DNA of 64,000 nt from Romanomermis culicivorax (lineage: Eukaryota > Nematoda > Enoplea > Mermithida > Mermithidae). Numbering within the stretch: the first letter of the stretch is position 1; each line of letters begins with the position of its first letter. A model generated the notes under the pieces. It searched no databases. It worked only from the letters and a program-made list of their open reading frames with translations, and was not told where the DNA came from. The stretch covers positions 1,178,001 through 1,242,000 of the forward strand of contig CAWUHX010000015.1 of the NCBI GenBank assembly GCA_963922205.1. Reading direction: 5' to 3'. This document shows, piece by piece, positions 60,418 through 64,000 of this stretch. Made by a program: the position numbers and the translations under genes.

Positions 60418-61748
60418 ATGATTTTTGTCGCTATTCTAGCTGCCGCTTTGTTTCAATCAGTCTACTCTTCGGGTATAGATTCCTAGCGAAGTGAAAATAA
60501 TTGTATTGATGCAAATTTTGCACATCATCTTACAGCTTCGATAGCCACTCTCAAAATAAAAGTCACCTCCACCACCACAATCCGTATAGGCGCCCAGATC
60601 ACTTTGATATGCGAAATAACACCCCTGGTTGATTTGAAGGACTACGTTTTGTTCAAGGATGGAGAAATCATACCGGCGGAGCTTCTGGTGAAAAGGGTGA
60701 GTACAATTTACAGATTATGTGTTTGGATATTTGATGCTATATTTCTTACCTTTTAGCATGCGAATTCGATAACAATTTCGTATTCGTTCACATTAACTGA
60801 AACAAAAGAAGGCCTATATGAGTTTGTGATCACCTTCATGGATGATTCGTCCCAGAGAAGCAAGAGGCAAATTGATCGAAATACTGAAGCTGATTCGGAT
60901 GGTAGCATTTTTAACTGAAACTCATCGATAGAAACATATTTTGGAGCATCGTATTTTGCAGGTGAAAACAAGAAAGGCTTTGAGGAATCATCGCGCTTCG
61001 GAGGAGATGGAGGAGGTAGGATGAGATCTCGTGAGAAGCCCTACAATCTATCCTAGCCGTTACTGAGGAAATTGATTTCACGGAATAGAAAAAAAATACA
61101 AACAAAAATCAGCACAATTTTTCATTAATTTGCTTTATGTATTGATTTTCCGCAATTCTATACCAATTTCTATTTTGATCTTCAGTACCTATTCTTGAAA
61201 TTTATGTACTACAGCAGGATTGGGCTTTTGAACGACTCACGAACACTTATGAGGCTTTCAAATGCCGTCACATTACTCTGTTTTCGAATATGATAGATAT
61301 TTGGTGGCACACTTAGCTTTAAGCTTAGGTTTATTCTTAAGATTTAAATTAAGGGTTCTGGCGTAGGCTTGGATGGAGACAAGCATTTCTAGCAGATGGT
61401 TCCATGTTTTTATGTAATTATTTTGTAAGATAGAGTTACAGCATACATTGATGTCAATTAAAAAAATGTTATATCGACACGGTTGACTTTCTAAATTTAG
61501 ATATTGATGCTCAATCATTGTGCCAACGTTGCAAATATAACAAGTGCACTGTTCGCGACGGTGAAAACTGCGTCCGAACCTATTTGGATTGCAACTATTT
61601 CGAAAGACCACGTGGTTTGACTCAATGCGACCCCGGCATGCTTTTCTTAGTGAGCGATTCCGTCACGAAACGCAAGGGTTCCTGCGTTTCGGCCGAAATG
61701 TGCAAACGCGAAAGATTATTGCCGTGGCAAAAAAGACTGGGATTTTAG
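60418..61748 (+). CDS. Secreted Ig-like + eight-cysteine module protein
   Basis: Five exons join in phase to about 220 aa: 60418-60472, 60536-60696, 60757-60901, 60962-61015 and 61501-61748 (TAG). Exon 1 encodes a signal peptide (MIFVAILAAALFQSVYS) resembling that of the divergent VWA gene. Exons 2-3 form an Ig-like domain (ITLICEI ... YVLFKDGEI ... EGLYEFVITF) that lacks the second cysteine of a classical Ig fold. An RSKR|Q site follows, a possible furin-type cleavage. Exon 4 is a Gly-rich linker. Exon 5 is the cysteine module: LCQRC, DGENC, YLDC, CDPGMLFLV, CVSAEMC, RERLLPW. Intron phases after the signal (1), mid-Ig (0), post-Ig (1) and pre-module (1) match the paralogue exactly; only the VWA exons are absent. 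Function unknown. Confidence 0.85.
61300..61375. repeat. Possible relic of a TTAGGC array
   Basis: Scattered 'agctttaagcttaggtt', 'attaagggt' and 'gtaggctt' motifs in the last intron of the Ig gene. Very degenerate. Confidence 0.35.
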
Positions 61749-63470
61749 GATTCATAAAATTTGGTTTTATGTTTTTGTGTTGGGGTTTTTCTCTGCTCGT
61801 TCGTTTGTGGTGATGGGCAATAAAATTATATGAAGAAGCACAATGTCTATAGCCCATTTAATGCAAAATAATAACCGTAGCTAAAAAAGCCAAAAAAAAC
61901 CAAAGAAGTAGGTTTGATTGATGCTTAATTTTCACATAGAGAAAACGTTTATACTGCGCAGAAATTCTAGATTTATGCGTAAGAATGGAAAATTCTGAAT
62001 CATTGAAAAATCATCAAGCTTATCTACTGTCGATTTGGACATAACTGGGTCCATACATTACTGCTACGCGAGAAATTTTTACCACTTGACTAGGTTATTG
62101 AAGGAGAAATTTTTAGCTCTTCTGTTCACCACCTTACACTGATGGACTTTTCTTTTTTCACTGATTACAGTAGTTGGCTAACCAGTTTTTGATGTTCAAC
62201 TCACATTCATGATATCGTTGCATCGACCCTTTCAAGATGAACAGTCAGTTGCAAGCATAAGGTTCCAGCTTTATATTCGATTCTGACAGAGGAAGTCTGC
62301 AGATGTAAATTTCGAAACAATGCATGTGACCAATAGGGCATAACAACTCGAGTTATCTTCCTCTCACGAAATGCATTCCTTTTTTTTCCTCTGTTATTTC
62401 TAGTGATAACAAAAAAGTCTGCTGAAGATCGTACGTTAGGCAGTTACGGATATTTTCCAAGTTTTGTTGGACTGCGCTGTATCTGGCTGAGTATATGCCT
62501 TATTGGTTTGCTCTATTGGTCTATGTGCTTCAAGAGCGAATAAAAAGCTTATCGTTTGCTTGTCTACGAACCTATTTGTACTGTGTTCGACAGATAGAAA
62601 TAAGATAATCCTTTGAACTTGGACTTGAATTTTTCATTTGACTCTTACGTCAGATTGAGCTTTTCTCGCACCAAATGTTCTTTCGGAGCCAACAAATTTC
62701 GGAACAGGAGTCACAGGCATGGACGAGTCCGCGCCGCATTACCATATATGAGTCAAACTTGTATTTATGGACGTATACTATCGGTAGCGCAAACGAAATT
62801 GTTCCTCTCGAATCTTTGCAGCAGTATTTGACACCATAACTGTGGTCAAAGGTGCCACCATGCGAACAAGAGGTTTTGGAGAAAGTACATCCGATTGACA
62901 TTAACAAACGAGAACCAACTTTCCTTCGTCAGAACGATACGGGCATCATTCTACTTCGAACACCCCAAGAACCTGTCGAGGTTCCTTTTACCCGTTGCCC
63001 AGGATGTTATAAAAAATGGGCGTGGTGCGGAATTTCAACCCTGGACCTTTCGGGCGGCTGACGTATATAATTTTGAACTATTAAGCCAATTGTGCAACAA
63101 TTGCGACTTCCATAGCGCGGCCGCTAATTTTCCCTAATTTGTATTAACTTTTCTTAGGACGACTAAAATTTTCATTAGCACAGGCCCCATTTTATTAGCA
63201 CCGTGCTAAAAAAGAACCATGGATGGATGCTTTGGCCATTTAAAACAAAGTATCCAAAGATTAAGTTAAGATCCTAAGCAGCATCCTGTCAGAGGGTCAA
63301 TTCCTCTGACCTTTGGTCCTCTAATTACATCATTTCATTTTCTAAAGCTTCTTTATTGCTAAAGTGTTTTCATCTATTCTCAGGTAAACAAACCGATAAA
63401 ACGGTTTGTGTCACTCATATTTTTGGTCTAAAATAAACAAATGGTTGGCGCAAATGTTTTGCATATCACT
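61749..63470. other. No gene recognised; one CpG-containing stretch at 62850-63130
   Basis: Downstream of the Ig gene. At 62850-63130 composition is more balanced and two overlapping plus-strand frames exist: one through 'FTRCPGCYKKWAWCG', the other through 'GAEFQPWTFRAADVYNF'. I cannot assign either. A decayed retroelement or a stray exon is possible. Confidence 0.35.
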
Positions 63471-64000
63471 TGCAGGTCGATGTTAGACGCGCGCCAGCGT
63501 TTTTATTCTTCTTAGTTTTTTGTTATTATTATTGTGACAAATATTGTCGTCCGGAGAATCGCCTCTCCTTTGCGTGGTATTGGCGTCCACACCGTAGTTT
63601 TCGGACGCTGTGTTATTTTTGGACGACGGTGGCGGAGGAAAGGATCGTCGTCTTGTTTATTTGTATTTCGTGATACGCGCCGCGGGCGAATTTTGAGTGA
63701 TAACGCGGCCTGAGACGTTTTCGACGTTCCATTTTGAGGAAAGGAGCCAGTGAGTGGTAGTTGGAGTCAGTTCACTTATTTTTGGTAAAGTTTTCAGCTT
63801 AGGCCGTGGCCTGAGGGATCCCATTGGCCCTGTAGCTCGCTGCTCAGGGACAAATTGGAAGGATCAGTTGACTAGGGAGGTTGTTGGCGTCAGTGTTTAT
63901 ATTTTCGGCACTCTGCACCTTTGTTTCGTACTTACATTCCTCATTGTATTTCACTACCTGTTGTGTTTTGCTCACTAATAAACGTTCACGTACCTCAAGT
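63471..64000. other. GC-richer terminal segment, possible LTR or 5' UTR
   Basis: CpG content rises sharply (gcgcgcc, cgccgcgggcg), and the segment ends with 'ctcactaataaacgttcacg', an AATAAA-type signal. The pattern (GC-rich body, AATAAA near the end, no long frame) is what an LTR would look like. No second copy or TG/CA boundary is visible before the window ends. Confidence 0.3.

Noticed and set aside
62852..63137. Two overlapping plus-strand frames as a real exon
   Set aside because: Neither matches a family I can name, and no splice sites favour one frame over the other.

Overview
This window is metazoan nuclear DNA. It is AT-rich, all recognisable genes are split by GT-AG introns, and the proteins are animal families: a class I histone deacetylase, an astacin-MAM metalloprotease, trypsin-fold proteases with a PAN domain, and secreted VWA/Ig-like proteins. 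Degenerate arrays of TTAGGC occur at three or four places. TTAGGC is the canonical nematode telomere unit, so a nematode or another ecdysozoan is my best guess. No gene fixes the species.

Layout. Positions 1-6480 hold an HDAC1/2-like gene on the minus strand. Its exon 1 and about 1.6 kb of upstream DNA occur twice, on either side of a 100-N assembly gap. Positions 6.5-19 kb are repeat-dominated: a LINE 3' end, a TTAGGC array, a 2.1 kb pogo-like element, satellite fragments, a GC-rich hairpin segment and a MITE. Positions 19.3-27.8 kb carry a plus-strand astacin-MAM gene that includes a 16-nt micro-exon. Positions 27.8-39.2 kb have no recognisable gene but hold a 97-bp satellite array and a 3.3 kb foldback element. 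Positions 39.2-45.5 kb (minus) hold a PAN plus trypsin-fold protease; immediately upstream lies a protease-like domain lacking catalytic residues. The splice phases allow both to be one protein. Positions 45.5-51.3 kb contain two more foldback elements.

Positions 51.3-61.7 kb hold a head-to-head pair of paralogous secreted-protein genes. The minus-strand gene encodes signal peptide, VWA, Ig-like domain and an eight-cysteine C-terminal module (about 455 aa). The plus-strand gene encodes signal peptide, Ig-like domain and the same eight-cysteine module (about 220 aa). Matching intron phases and promoter elements show common descent. The VWA part is a removable phase 1-1 exon block. This pair is the best candidate in the window for a little-described gene family.

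The astacin, the PAN-protease and the VWA/Ig pair are all predicted to act outside the cell. A shared role in extracellular matrix, cuticle or immunity is inference only. Gene models were built by eye from splice sites, reading-frame phase and family conservation. The 5' ends of the astacin and protease genes are not resolved.
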